Notes: generated from the sequence alone by a model not told the origin. 64,000 bases of DNA from Paramecium tetraurelia (GCF_000165425.1 NW_001799638.1:124001-188000); one strand, 5' to 3'; counted from the first letter of the stretch, positions 37,601 to 50,382 are shown. Numbers and translations are program-made.

Positions 37601-38583
37601 GCATTTCCCTCCACTTCGTATGGTACTATATTTTATCTTTGATAATCTGATTGCACTTATGATTAACGCTTTGAGTGTTAAGCTGATCCTTAGAGCTGAT
37701 CGTACGCTTAATCATTTCTAATGGGGGAAATTTATTTTTGATCTTTATCCTAAAATGCTGAGGAATGTTTTCTAATGGGATCTTAGGCTTGAGGGTTCCT
37801 TTATTAAGCATTGGTATATTCTGGAACTTCGTATTAGATCTAATTAGATGATTGGTTCTTCTTTATGCTTTTTTAACTACCTTTTATAATTTAACCTGAT
37901 TATGATGGTTATTGACCAAATAACTCGATTTACTGGTTTGGGGTAGAATAATATTACTATTGATAATCTATATTTTGGAGTGATTGACTTTAAGAAGATT
38001 ATGATTCTATGACTTCTTTGAGCTAATTGATTTGATTTTGCATATATTGTTTGTCACGTACATATTATTGTTCTAGTATTTGTTTCTCTTACATAATTTA
38101 TTCGGCTTTTCTTTCACTGGCCCTAGAGAGACTTCTACTCTAACTTTTTAATCTCATATCCGTTAATGCTTCTTCTTTCAAATCAAGGACTTTCTTCAAC
38201 CTAAGACAATAGATGTAAAGATTACTTTGTGATTTCCTTTTTGGCAGTAAGTAATTCCCCTTTATATTTTGAGGCATGTTCAGTCTTCTCACGAACCAAC
38301 TGCAACAATTTCTCATTTTCTTCAAGTAGTTTTTCCACCTTCCCCTTATTTGGAGATTGACTTTCTAGATTTTACACTCTTGATTCCAATTATTTCAATT
38401 TCTATTCACTATGTTATTTTTATGGCGATTCCGTGTGAAATACTTATGAATGATGTATGTTAACGACTACGAAAGATCTATGGATATAATACCTCTGTCA
38501 ACCATTACCGGTGTTGCCATTACAGGCAAAGGAACTGGAGGCAATGATCTTGAGATTTATAATGGCGCAACTGCAACTCTCAT
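34700..38583 (-). CDS. Giant Gln-rich coiled-coil protein (about 1,268 residues)
   Basis: Three introns (26 nt near 38470, 25 nt near 38220, 26 nt near 34985) give one frame of about 1,268 residues. Most glutamines are encoded by TAA/TAG, so translation with the standard code would see only fragments. The first 70 residues are Pro/Val-rich. A first coiled coil follows, then a Ser/Gln-rich hinge (residues about 230-450) that includes twice the motif QRKSISP. A continuous coiled coil of about 700 residues comes next (for example KLEQENQNITHKFDQEKDDL), and a basic tail. It resembles giant basal-body or rootlet-type proteins in style only; no orthologue is claimed. Its ATG overlaps the stop of the upstream gene by three bases (ATGA). 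Confidence 0.82.
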
Positions 38584-40358
38584 TTAACAGAAATGTTATA
38601 ATAATAATCACTCATACTCTAAACTTAAATCAAATATATGTTCCTAATTGATTACACTCTTTACTCCATAATACAATGCAAAACCAAAGTAAGAATAAAC
38701 CAAGCCTCTATAAAATATATAACAATTGACTACTTCTTGAGTTTAGGAAATGTTATTAATCTATCTTCGAAATAGTAATCCATAAATGGAGATTGTAATT
38801 TCAGAAGAAAATATCTCAATCCTATGGTACTAACAATTGCCAAGAACACATTTGTATTTAAATCCATTAATCTGCATAGAATGACTCGATAATCAATAGG
38901 ATTTTGAATCTTATTTTTATTGAAAATACTCCACATCATAAATTTTAATGCTTTCCATTAGCGATATTATTATTACTCTCTCACACTCATTAATTCAAAT
39001 TCTTATGGAATATGTGGACCAGTCTTCTTATATTTTCCATCTTAATATTGATATTTGTAAATTGTGAAAGTCTCAGGATTTGTCACATAAAGAAATGGTT
39101 TTTAAATCATTCTAATTATATTATTATAATCAAATTCTAGTTTTTGGATAGGCACTTTAGATTCTTTTTTTGCCTGTAACATTCAAAGTTTGCTATTATT
39201 CTCTAAATGATTAATCCAGCGACATTTTCAATTGACTCAACTAATTAATTCATAGATCAAAAATTCTTACATCCTCTTAATGTCGAACTTCTTCTATCAC
39301 CTTCAAATGATCATTTAATCTACTTGTTGATTAGATCTTACTAATCATGGCAGTCTATGGTCGTTAGGCCTATGCATGCTGCTATTACTCATTAAATAAA
39401 ATTTCCCCTGGGTTTATGAAAGGTCTGAATTCTATATTTTGAGTAGCAGCTGCACTGTGGATCCTTTTTAATCCTTTGGGCAAAAACCCAGGAGGAACCC
39501 TACTACCTTTCAAACCCACAGAAGGTGTTAGGTACTACGGATACCCAACATTTATTTAAACTTCTTCATTTTAATTTTCATTGTTGTCTACCAATTTTTC
39601 AAATAGTTAATTTCTGAAATCAGCATATTATTAGAGCAAATGTTCTGATATCCCTTTTTCAGAATAATTTTTGGTTGAAGAAACAGGTCTCATAGTTGAA
39701 AACGCAGAAGTGGGTCTATGTTTACAAAGGGAGGTCGATACAGCCATGTTGTATGATCTCCCTTCTACTGATAGTAGGTTCTCAGGCTCATCCATAACTA
39801 CATATTTCACAGATTAAGATTTCTTAGGTTTCGGGTGGAAAGTGTTCCCTTTCTTCGTCCTAAGTAATGCAGCCTCGTCAATATCAAGATTTTGAGACAT
39901 GATAAATCGGACAGCTCCTTCATTTGCCAACATGCATATATCATTCTCATTTACGCATTATTTAGCCTTGTCTGCAATCTAATAATACAATTCTATAATA
40001 CAGCTAAACAAATATCGAGCTCCTCTTTTTACTTCTTCACTTTTAATAGGGCAGCATGCAACGCAGTTGTATTAATTTTTTATTTCGGTTTGATACGGAA
40101 CCTCTCTTCCTTTGGTTCTTTCTTTCCCGATACTATTTTTTGAAAGATCTCTTGTGAATTCATATTAAGAATCGATTTTGTTTGTTTGTTTTTTTTCTAG
40201 TTAACCCTTATATATGATCATACCTTGTCAGGACGATCATATCGAAACCTCTTTTTGTATTATCCTTCATCCATCTTTTCATCAATATAGTTCATCATTT
40301 CATCAGGGAAATCATGACGAACAACTATAGGGCATCTTGAAATTGCCAAAGTACTCAT
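38580..40358 (-). CDS. Uncharacterised 559-residue protein
   Basis: Introns of 27, 23, 30 and 19 nt give one frame of 559 residues (the 19-nt one is at 39137-39155). The N-terminus is MSTLAISRCPIVVRHDFPDE. Helical Lys-rich sequence follows, then a Ser/Pro-rich middle (RPTSAFSTMRPVSSTKNYS). After residue 430 there is a folded-looking part with FLYVTNPETFTIYKYQYQDG, WSIFNKNKIQNPIDYRVIL and a hydrophobic C-terminal stretch (IYFIEAWFILTLVLHC). I recognise no domain. Its TGA (38580-38582) overlaps the ATG of the downstream coiled-coil gene; if that gene starts at 38520 instead, the spacer is about 60 nt. Confidence 0.65.
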
Positions 40359-41170
40359 TTAATTTTAATTAAAATTATTTCCTTAACTATTTTATCAATA
40401 CATTTATCAAATCACTTCGAATTCATTCAATCTGAATTATTTTAAGTCATATTACATCATGTATGATATTCAAAATATGAATATTCATGTGTATATTAAG
40501 TATAAATATTTAATTATTTAGTAATTATTCTAAAATTACAACTTAAGGAATAATCAAAAAGTTTCAATTAAGGAATTGATTAAAACCTGTTGAAATGAAG
40601 AAAAAAAGTATTTTATTTTAATTATTATTATTCTTATTAATTAGGTTATATATATTAAAATAGTATATTTAATCTTGAATATGCTTAATCTTTAAAAAAT
40701 GAATAATATATTCATCAAATTTAATGGATTTACAGAAAAATCTAAATTGAAAATAAAATATCTTTGGATGATTCAACTTTTTAATTTTTTTTTAATTAAT
40801 TCGGACTTATAAATTGTCATAGAGGATTTAGCAAATTAAATATGATTTGATAGGTAATGTATTATCATTAGATTAGAATAAGTTGCATTCTTAGATATTG
40901 AATTGGATACTTCTATTTTATAATAGAAATTAAGATAGATAGGCTCTAATTTATTGACTACAACGTTTTAATACGAATAAAGTTGTTGGATTATTTTATG
41001 TTTACTGAATTTGGGGAAGGTTTAGTAAGGAGTATTGCAAAATAAGAAAACCAAGTTTAATTGTTTGATTTAAAATGGATAAATTTGATTAATTATAGAT
41101 GTAACAACGGATTAGAAGGTGAAATTGTTAGAGGATTTTATAATATAAATAAATATTATTATATATTATA
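40359..41170. other. Divergent intergenic region, AT-rich
   Basis: About 810 bases between divergent starts. Very AT-rich with oligo(T) and oligo(A) tracts. No gene, repeat or RNA is supported. Promoters of both neighbours must be here. Confidence 0.5.
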
Positions 41171-43013
41171 ATGTTCTGCTGCGGTTCAAAAAAGAAGAAA
41201 TCGAAGTAGTTTTTTGGAATTTTAGGAAGAGTGCCAAGCCAGAGGAGCCATCCACGAATTCCGACACACATTCTTTTAAGAAGGAAGAGGAATCCCAAAA
41301 AGTGTATGTTCCACCACCTCCCCCTACAAAACCAATTGACTAAGTTTTTTATTAAAATTAATTCAAATTAGGAAATGCTGAGGCAAATATAAAATATTAA
41401 CGACTTGCGTAATAGAGGTTTATATGAAAAAAGGTATTTAAATCCTAAGTTCTTAGTGTCGAATGTGAACACGATTACATTACTTAGTTGATAAACAAGG
41501 AAAATATACAATAGTAGTTTGCACTTGAATTTAAATGGGCAGTTAATTATACAAACCATCTAAAGGGAAAAAAAGCTGAAATTGGATAAATAAACAACAA
41601 AAACCTACTTGGACCCAATCAATATATAAGAAGTGGTTTACAATAAGACAAAGACTATGTGGTCTTAAATGAATCAGCTTGGAACTTCGTGATGCAAATG
41701 TATGGAGGAGGTCCAGAAGTCAAGATCATGCCTTCTCATAAACAAGAATCTTAAGCCCAACCTCCAAGTCTGTCCAGTACTTATTCCAAGCCTCCAATAC
41801 AACAACAATCTATGAGATAAGCACAAACGAACTCAAGGTTCATTCAATAAAAACCAATGACCTAAACTGTTTCAGTTATAACAACTCCCAAATCAGTAGA
41901 CAGACAAACATCATAGATTATAGAGCCACCACAAAGAAATGATAGTGCTTAAAACTATAGAAAAGGATATGAGGAATAGAAAAGACCTTCCATTTCCCAG
42001 GGCTAACTACCAATTGTTGGATTGAGAAATCCCAGATATTATTGCTACTTGAATTCAGCCTTACAGGTTCTTTTGAGCATTGACTCTCTTTCAGAGGGCA
42101 TTTTGGCTGTACAACCAAAACAGGGCCAAAAGTACTTAGTTGCCTATCAAGAATTATTAAGAACGGTATGATATTTCGTTAAAATTTGTTTAATTAGATA
42201 AAAAGATCAGGCTCTTTTTCCGCAATTGCAGCTTAGAGTGTATGGGAAAATTGTTCTGGGAAATTCTAATTTAATTAATAATAAGATAGTCATGAATTTC
42301 TATTGTTCTTTTTGGGGAAAATTCAAGAGGAGCTTGTTGGCAAATACAAAAACAAGTAGGAGTTCAATTCAGCTGAATAAGCTTGGAGTGATTATACATC
42401 CAAAAATTATGATATTGTCGATACCATTTTTGCAGGGCAATCAACTAGTTAATCCTTCTGCAAATCTTGTAATTAAGTTTGTGAGGGTTATGATCCTATA
42501 TGGGATTTGTCTTTGCCAATCAGGTAACAATTAATAGTATAATTTTAAGTAAATCATACACTGGAGTTGATTTGATGGACTGTCTAAAATCATATTATAG
42601 AGAGGAAGTTATTAATGACACTTGGAAATGTGACAAGTGCAAAAAAACTAATAAATCAGTTAAAAGAAGGATGTTTATTAGTTAGACTCCAAAATACTTA
42701 ATTATTTAATTTAAAAGATTCACTACATTTCCAACCTCTCAAAAAATTAATGATTCCATATCTTACCCTGAAAAGTTAGATATTTAAGAGTAATGATAAA
42801 AATAAATTTAGATTTTGCTCCAAGGGGCTATAAACTAAATATAAACTTAAAGCACTTATAACTCATATGGGTTCTATTAATGGTGGACATTATAAGGCCT
42901 ATGCTGAGAGATACGATAATTGGTATTTATTTGATGATGAAACTGTATCAAAGATTAATGGCAAATAATTATCTGATAGATCAGCCTATGTATTGCTTTA
43001 TCAAAAATATTGA
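41171..43013 (+). CDS. Ubiquitin-specific protease with DUSP domain
   Basis: About 560 residues after six introns (20, 28, 32, 32, 26 and 22 nt). The N-terminus MFCCGSKKKK is Cys/Lys-rich. The DUSP domain (about residues 70-180) shows FKWAVNYTNHLKG, NNKNLLGPNQYIRSGL, and DKDYVVLNESAWNF followed by YGGGPEVK. The peptidase domain has the Cys box GLRNPRYYCYLNSALQVLL, the QQDSHEFL box, two Cys pairs (CKSC and CDKC), LIIQFKRF and the His box HMGSINGGHYKAYA. The order Cys box...His box is complete, so it should cleave ubiquitin. In the family DUSP-USPs include USP4/11/15. Confidence 0.93.
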
Positions 43014-43085
43014 AATCTAATTCATCTGCTATATTTAAATACAATAATTCTCATTTATTTTCATTAATTTTTTTATTTTTTTTAT

Positions 43086-44684
43086 ATGGAATTTTCATAG
43101 AAATTTATCACGCTCTACTTCATACTATTATATCTACCCTGTGGAATCCTTTCGGATACGATACCTGAAAAAATACTCTCTTCTTTCTTAAATTAGGAAT
43201 TATTTAAAGGAGAATGGTAGTCAAATGACCCAAGATTAATGTAATTTTATTATTTAACACTTGATTCTGGAATGATAAAAGTAAGAGTTGAAAATGAACA
43301 TCTCTACTTTTTAGCTTTAAATCCAAGATACGGTGAAGATAGATTTGTATCTGGTGCTATTGCTCTTGCTAATTATTCTGAAACTACATAGTAACATTTC
43401 TATTGATATTTTAGATCATGGGGTGGAGAATCTAAAATATATTTAGAAGGAGGGGAATAACATAGTTATCTTTGGTACGAAGGCTCTTGTAATGGCACAT
43501 ATTAAGTCAAATTAAATCAGCCGATAGAAAATCTAGATATTGATACACTATAAATAGATGTTTATTTAAGTTCAAATACTGAAAATGGTTATCATTGCTA
43601 TTCTAATATGAGTTTCAGTGTTAAAAGAGTATATAATTACGATTTTATCAACTGTCTAATATTTTCCTTAGTTGCAACAATAATATTGTTAGTCTAATAC
43701 TTAGCAGGTTCAAAGTTATTAAGGCAAATGAAAGATTAATAGATCCAGCTTTAACAGGTTAATTTTAATTCAAATTATATTTAGCTGTCAAGATTGTGCT
43801 CATTATTATCTTGGATAAACGGACTAAACACATTTTATTTTTTTGTTGACCTACTATTTCAAAACTTTGTAAGAGTTTCAACTTATATTTAAGGAATATT
43901 ATTATTTATTTCTTTTACCTACGCTTATCTTATTTGTGGGACTCTTCAAGGATTCCAACATATTTAACTTCCACTTTTATAGCACCTAATAGAATAGAGA
44001 CCGAAGGAGAAGAGCAGAATTGGTAAGATTTATTGGTTTACTAATAATTCTATGTATTTTTAAATTATATTCAATTAGAGTTATTTGTGTTTGCAAATTT
44101 TGTAATATTTCAACTTTTTGGCTACACCTTTTATTTAATGCTTTTTTAAGCATTTATTCTTTACCCTCAAATCATTCATAATTTAAGATTAGGAATTAAT
44201 CAATTTAACAAACTTTAGATTTTTGGATGGTTATCGCCTAGATTGTTTTTTTATGTAAACGTCTATTTAATCATAGGTCTACATAAGAAGTTGTCCATCT
44301 AATGTAAAGGATACTAAGCCAAATTACCTTTTTGTTGTGGTATTTTTTGCTGTTTATCTATTCTCTCTATTGATTCTCGTATTGCAAACTAAATACAACA
44401 TAAGGTGTTTTAAACCAAAAATTGAAAAACCTAAAACTTTTAGTTATTTGCAAAAAATAAAAGTAAAGGATTCGATCGAATGCCCAATTTGTATGGGCCC
44501 TCTTCATTCTAATCCAAACGAAATCGATGAACAACCCTTAGATCAATCATTGCTATGCGAAATTATGGTTACACCTTGTTAACATATGTACCATCAACAA
44601 TGCTTACGAGATTGGATGGAGGTTCAAAAAAGATGTCCAGTGTGTAGAGGTGACTTACATTTAGAAGAGAACGTTGAACAATGA
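43086..44684 (+). CDS. Membrane RING-H2 ubiquitin ligase, Tul1/Dsc1-like
   Basis: About 524 residues with one 24-nt intron. There is a signal peptide (ITLYFILLYLPCGILS) and a luminal N-terminal domain (residues about 30-190). Several membrane segments follow (LIFSLVATIILLVQYLAG, YFFVDLLFQNF, FLFVVVFFAVYLFSLLILVL). A cytosolic C-terminal RING-H2 closes the chain: ECPICMGPL...CQHMYHQQCLRDWM and CPVCRGDL, with a long insert between the first two Cys pairs. This architecture (luminal domain, multi-TM, C-terminal RING) is that of yeast Tul1 / fission-yeast Dsc1 and mammalian RNF-type Golgi ligases that ubiquitinate membrane proteins. Start chosen at the signal peptide. Confidence 0.82.
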
Positions 44685-44796
44685 TTCTAATACTGTATTC
44701 AAGTATTTAAGTTAGAAACTAAAATTTAATATTAATACTAATAATAAAGTCTATAAATATGATATTTATATTATTTAAGTATAAATAATATCATCA

Positions 44797-45809
44797 TCAT
44801 AATTTCTGAATAAGACTTAGTATGTCGGCTGCAAATTTGTCTCTAACGTCGAAGTGAGTATATCCACTTTATTAATACTAAGAATTAAGATGACAATTTT
44901 ACTGATCCATCACTTCCTGGGACAATGCATGTATTTTTTTGATTAACAATGCAGTTGTATTTGATGATATCGTCATTTGGTGACCAGAAGGAATACACTT
45001 TTGCCCCCTCTCTGTGAGTTTTAGAATTCAATGCAGTCAACATTTGAGATGATGGTGAGAATCCATTGTATGTGCTGCATGTTGGTAATCCTGTTGCATA
45101 AGTGCAATCTACTAATCCATAGTTGGCACCTGCTAATCCAAAGAATGCTGCAATAGAATTTGTAATGGGATCTCCAACTGTGAATTTAGCAAACAAAGAT
45201 TCAGAATATGTTCCACCAATAATGGCTGCTCTAGCCAAAGTGACTCCCATTGAATGACCAATCACAATGACTTTGCTAGCTTTGGTGTATGCAAGAACAC
45301 CTTCAATGAACCTTCTGGTTGTCATGACATATTTTTCACTATGACTGTTTTAAGAGGCTAAGTTAGGATTTGCAGGGCCTAAAATTAGTTATTATTATAA
45401 TAATTTACCCCATGTTGTAACATACAAGTCAGCTTTAGTGTATCCACCATAATTTTATAAATATTCAATAAGTGTAGTGAATCCTGTCTACCATCCAACA
45501 GTTCCACCATTTCCTGCACCAATGTCTGAGTTCCCATGGATGAAAACAATTGGATATTTGGAAGGAGCAGTTGTGGGTCTAGTTTCAGCACCACTGAAAA
45601 TGTTAGATATTATTGAAATACCCATATGTTGACCATGTGATATCTGATCTAATGAAGTCATATTTTGTGTCGAAGCTTTTAATGAAGGATGCAAAATCAG
45701 CTGTGAATCCATGATCTATGGTACTAACATTGCCCTCATAGTTCATGAAGGTAGCTCCTCCTAAAACCATCAAAAATCCAATGGTCAATAGCACTGCTTG
45801 TGATGTCAT
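44797..45809 (-). CDS. Secreted lipase (Lipase_2-like, alpha/beta hydrolase)
   Basis: About 309 residues after introns of 28 nt (CAG), 30 nt and 25 nt. The signal peptide is MTSQAVLLTIGFLMVLGGAT. Strand beta3/oxyanion motif: YPIVFIHGNSDIG. Nucleophile elbow: VIVIGHSMGVTLAR (Ser in GHSMG). The catalytic Asp is likely in SPNDDIIKYNC and the His in GYTHFDVRDK. Cys pairs (DCTYATGLPTC; YNCIVNQKNTC) fit secretion. The motifs resemble class 2 lipases found in nematodes and ciliates. It probably hydrolyses lipids outside the cell or in food vacuoles. Substrate not determinable. Confidence 0.85.
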
Positions 45810-45930
45810 ACGATTTAAATAATAATCTAATGCTATTGAGAAATGTGCAATTAATATACGAACAAAGATACTTCGTCATCATTATTGCGTATCACTATGC
45901 ATTATTTTATTAATAACTATTTTATATAAA

Positions 45931-48900
45931 TCAGATATGCTATCCAATATCCTTGAACATTTATGCTGCCATATCTGCTAACTAGTTTTTTCTAGTCATA
46001 TTGGCTCTCACAACATCTTCTAAGGTGATAGTCTATTTATCTGCCAATTCCTTCTTTATGTACATTAAATAAGTTGATCTACTCATATCTGCAAACTTGG
46101 GCATAAATTTTAGATAAGTTCTCTCATCGTCATCAACATATTGTTTCGATCCTCCTTTCTACTTAAATAGCATCTTTTTCAACTCTTTATTTTCAACATC
46201 CATTTTCCTTTCCACTGCATCTATTATCATTCCAATAACCTGATGGGACTTCTTCTACTGCTTCTCAATCTAATCCTTTACAACTCTTTTTGCCTTCTAT
46301 AGCTTTTCTTACCTTAAAATTAAGTCTGTTCCTTAAGCATCCATTGGAATTAACGTTTAACTTTCTTAGGGACTTTCTTTTACACTCGAAATGTCCTTGT
46401 GCCTTTTAAGTATTGTCTTAGGTAAAGTAGTTTACGAATTTGATTTCTATTAAATTAAGGATACTTGCCCTAAGTTCTTGGGATCTTCAGTTCCAGCATA
46501 TGATTATTGCACTTAAGAAGGCTATAAAGACACCTGTTGTGTTTATTACTATTTGTCTCCTTATTGTACTACTATTTTAACATTCTTCTTTTATTTTGTC
46601 TACAATTATTATTGGCTTTGATTATCTGGAACATCCACTGATATTTCTTTCTCCAAGGCTGATTTGAGCTTTAAGATCCTTTCTTTTTCTCTCATTTCCC
46701 TCATCTAATTGGCAAAGAATTTAGCTAACCCCAATGCCTCTCTATGCTTATAGATTAAATCCTTAAGTTTTTTCTTCTTACTCTTCTCTAACACTTTTTT
46801 TAAATAATTGGTTTCTTCTGGATCCTTTAGATCAATGTTCACATTAGTTTAAACTATCTTTTTACCAGCAACCATCTTATCTATCTTTCTCCTCTTTAAG
46901 TCCTTCAATTCCTTCTCTGCAGTTACCTTACCATCTATGATATGTGCTTGATCTTTGACTTTCGTATCAATCTCAACTTTGACTGGAGGTGTCTTAAAAG
47001 ATTCCTTATAAAACATGATCTCTTCTTTGGCTTTCAGATTTAGCATCCTTTTACCAAACTAAAACTCCTTTTTATCGAAATCTTCTTTCTTTCTCAGAGT
47101 GAATAATTGTCCCAATATACTAAAATTACACTACTATTATACTCATTATAATCTCTAATTTCATTGGATTGAATCTTTCCATTCACCATTTTGTTAACAT
47201 ATACATCCAAATCCTACTTGTGATGTTCATCTCGATCTGGATGTTCTCTATATTCTAAATTTTCCAATTGTCTTTTTAACAACGCCCCTATATTGCTTAC
47301 ATTCTTCTTCTCTTCCTACACTTTAGGTTTCTAATATTCATTAAAATATTGAGTAGTTGTCAAGATCCTTGATTTATAATCTTAAGGTCTTTCTATGCCG
47401 ATTTTAATTAAGCCTACAGACTTACCTTACTTTCTTTTTGGTTTAACTATTTTCCTATTATTTGGCTTTCTAGAGGTGGACAAGGGTCTTTTATCCTCAA
47501 ATAATTTTGAGTCGAATTATAAGTTGTCAATGGATGGGGCAAAGAAACTGCCATCAAAAAAGCTATCCTAACTATTTGAATCACTATCAAAGATGTTGAT
47601 TGAAGCATCAGTACCATGAGGTTATGACTATTCAACTATTTTATTATCAAATTATTATTTAGTTTTCTATTCTTCCTTTATTTAGGTTTTAAAATACAAC
47701 TATTGATTCAATGATTTGATTTAGAATAGATTGAACATATCACTATTGAATTTCTTTAAATAGTCAGATTCGGATTGTTCTCTTTAATCCCTTTGAGTGT
47801 TTCTAATCTTATGCAATTCTGAGTCCAAAATAGATTCGGCTATGTAACTCAAATCTGCTAAGTCTTTTAGATTCTGCTCCAATCTGTGTTTGCCTTCGCT
47901 TGCCAATTTGACAATATGTTTTTTAAACTCATCAATTCCTTAGATGTATTTGTCAGCCAACCAACTGGCTGTAGTTAAAGTTTCAACAATCCTATGATAA
48001 TTATTTTCTGCCTCATAACTACACATCATAGTGATTAATGCTGATAATGTTGTTATCACACATCTTTTCATTCTTCTTCTCTCCCTATTTTGGTATAAGT
48101 AACACTTATATACTTCTATTTGTTTTTCTTCTAGACGAATTTTTCCTAATTAATCCTAATCCTCATCTCTCCACATAAGATTACTATGGCTTCCTCTGCA
48201 TACCTTAGTGATTCCTTATACTCACCTATCTCGTATAAATAATTTGCAAAGTATATCTTGACTCTCGCACATGCATTTACTAGATTTGGATTCGGAGTGT
48301 CTAAAATGTGTTTAGCAATTCTTTAGGCTTCCACCAAATAGTAATAAGCCACCTTCGGTTTGTTTGCCTTCTTAAAAATTAAATTGGCCATTAATTGAAG
48401 TTCGATCAAGTTATAAAAGTACTGATCCAACTCAAATTGAATGTTCAGAGGCTTCATGGTCTTGACAATCATATTAGCTATCCTACTCGATTCCGAAATC
48501 TCCTATTCGTAAGGGTTCAATTCCTTAGCTTATTTTTTACTTCTCTCCTTTTTTGGCTTGTCGTATTGATTGATTTTGTAGAACAGTACTGTGACTTCGT
48601 GTTCCTTAATCCTTTCCTCTCCTTCCTCATCAGAACTTGTCAAATGAGATACTTCCTCCAAACTAATATTCTTATTTAATAGGCTTACACAACTCCCTTC
48701 ATCTCATTCGGTATCACCTTTTATATATAGAGATTAATGTATTTGTATAACTCGAACAGGGCTTGACTCCCTCGATGGAATATGTTGAGCATAGTCTCCG
48801 GTCTGTCTTGTTCGATATCAGGTTTGAGCAATCCTTGTTTTAGGATTTTGTTAATGCAATTGATTATTCTTCGATTCAACATTACCATCTCCCCTAATTC

Positions 48901-49124
48901 CAGATCCTTTCGCTGATTATAAAACTTCTCTAACAACTAAAATGCTCTCTTATAAAGTTTCTAATCGAAATATTTTATATCGAATTTACTTTCTAAATCA
49001 TTTTCCCAGTTTCTCTATGAATGTAATCATAGCTACCCTACAATAGACTTTTTAATTTACTCTCTTCTTTGCTTTGCTGTTATTGCTATTGTTAATGCGA
49101 GGTATTAACAGAAGAAGTTTGCAT
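45931..49124 (-). CDS. Large uncharacterised protein with TPR-like N-terminal half
   Basis: About 1,027 residues after introns of 29, 20, 29 and 32 nt (the last ends AAG). The N-terminus is MQTSSVNTSH followed by a run of seven Gln. Residues about 60-420 are helical with TPR-like pairs (KVAYYYLVEAQRIAKHIL, LVNACARVKIYFANYLYEIG, EYKESLRYAEEAIVIL). The C-terminal half is charged and coiled coil (KHREALGLAKFF, EMREMREKERILKLKSALE). No enzymatic motif. The gene starts only 23 nt from the divergent gene at 49148. In style it resembles ciliary or basal-body scaffold proteins, but no orthologue is assigned. Confidence 0.75.
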
Positions 49125-49147
49125 TTAATTATTAATATTAGTATACA

Positions 49148-50382
49148 ATGTAATTCTCTCTAATAGATTTAAATCGACAGACCTATGTTGACCTTCCTTC
49201 CATGCTTCAACTGAGTTTCCAACCCAACCAACAATGCGCGAATCTAAAATTAACTCAAATCACCTACCAATGTATTTAAATTTCAATCTCCCTATTAGTT
49301 AATAAACCAATTAACTTTTACATTCTTCGCGATTATATCCTTCAGGATATCAAATTGAAAAGGATTCAAAACCAATTTAACATCTAAGCTCAACACATTA
49401 TCCCTATTGGCGAAGACTTCTATTTAGAAAACCAAGAACTTATTCATAATCTCTTTGAACTATTCTTGTCCTTCTTATATGTGGGGAAAATACAGTACAA
49501 AAACAGAGATTATTTCTTGCCCTTACTCAAACTGGCCATATACTTCCAATGCGAAGCTCTAATAAACTCCCTATTGAATTAAGAGAAGCCAGTAGTTATG
49601 AGATCCTTCTTCCTCAATTTCTTATGCGACATTTATAACGATCAAGCCCATCTACAAACCTTCAAATAAACGTAGAATTCAGAAAAGTTCCTGTAATACT
49701 TAATCTAAGAAAATTCCCCTAACATCAAGATACACATAGATTGGCATAACCATCGCAAGAAGGATGCTTAGGATAAGATTAAGAAAGGTACATACATGAT
49801 GAATATACATATAGCATTTGCTCAAGTTAATCCAAAACTCTTTGAAGAATTTGCCATAGTCTACGCAACAAAAAGTCCAGAAGATATTTCTTATTTCACC
49901 CAACTTCTATTCTACATTGAGCAGTATGAGAACCCATAGGTTCAGCTATTGGAAGACATCTATATAGGGAGAATCTTTGAGTTGGTAGATGAAGAATTTT
50001 TCTCTACTTACTAGGATTATTTCACTAATAGATGCAAAGTCAAACTAGAATAAATAATAAACAAAATTAGGAATCCGCCTTATCATATGGAACACTCATT
50101 AGTCTGTGATTTATTGTATTCCTTCATAATATATTACTTAGTAACAGATCCTTCAAAGCTGGGTGTAATCATGAGATATGCTTGAATTGCCTCTTTCAAT
50201 ATATGATACATCGATAAAAATATGTCACAGAAAATCAGAAAGTCCCTCAAAAGATTAGATGTCTCTCAAGATTTCTAAATAAAGATATTTGCGATTATGT
50301 TTTTTAGAATGAAGATTACTTATAATTAAAGGAATTCCAAATAGATGATTTATTAAATAAATACCTTTAAAAGAAAGATTGA
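49148..50382 (+). CDS. BTB-like protein with C-terminal RING-like Cys/His cluster
   Basis: About 402 residues with one 26-nt intron (about 50115-50140). A BTB/POZ-like segment lies near residues 100-150 (LFELFLSFLYVGKIQYKNRD, then LPLLKLAIYFQCEALINSLL). The C-terminal part has a partial RING pattern: VCDLFNRSFKAGCNHEICLN then CLFQYM (C...F..GCNHEIC..C), followed by CLSRF and ICDYVFQ. The first Cys of a normal C-x2-C pair is missing, so zinc binding is uncertain. BTB proteins often recruit substrates to cullin-3 ligases; here that is inference. The ATG at 49148 keeps a continuous N-terminus and leaves only 23 nt to the divergent gene. Confidence 0.65.

Noticed and set aside
37386..37811. Methionine-started minus-strand frames inside the giant coiled-coil gene
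   Set aside because: They are in another phase from the continuous Gln-rich coiled-coil frame, which runs through this stretch without TGA and is joined to convincing exons on both sides.
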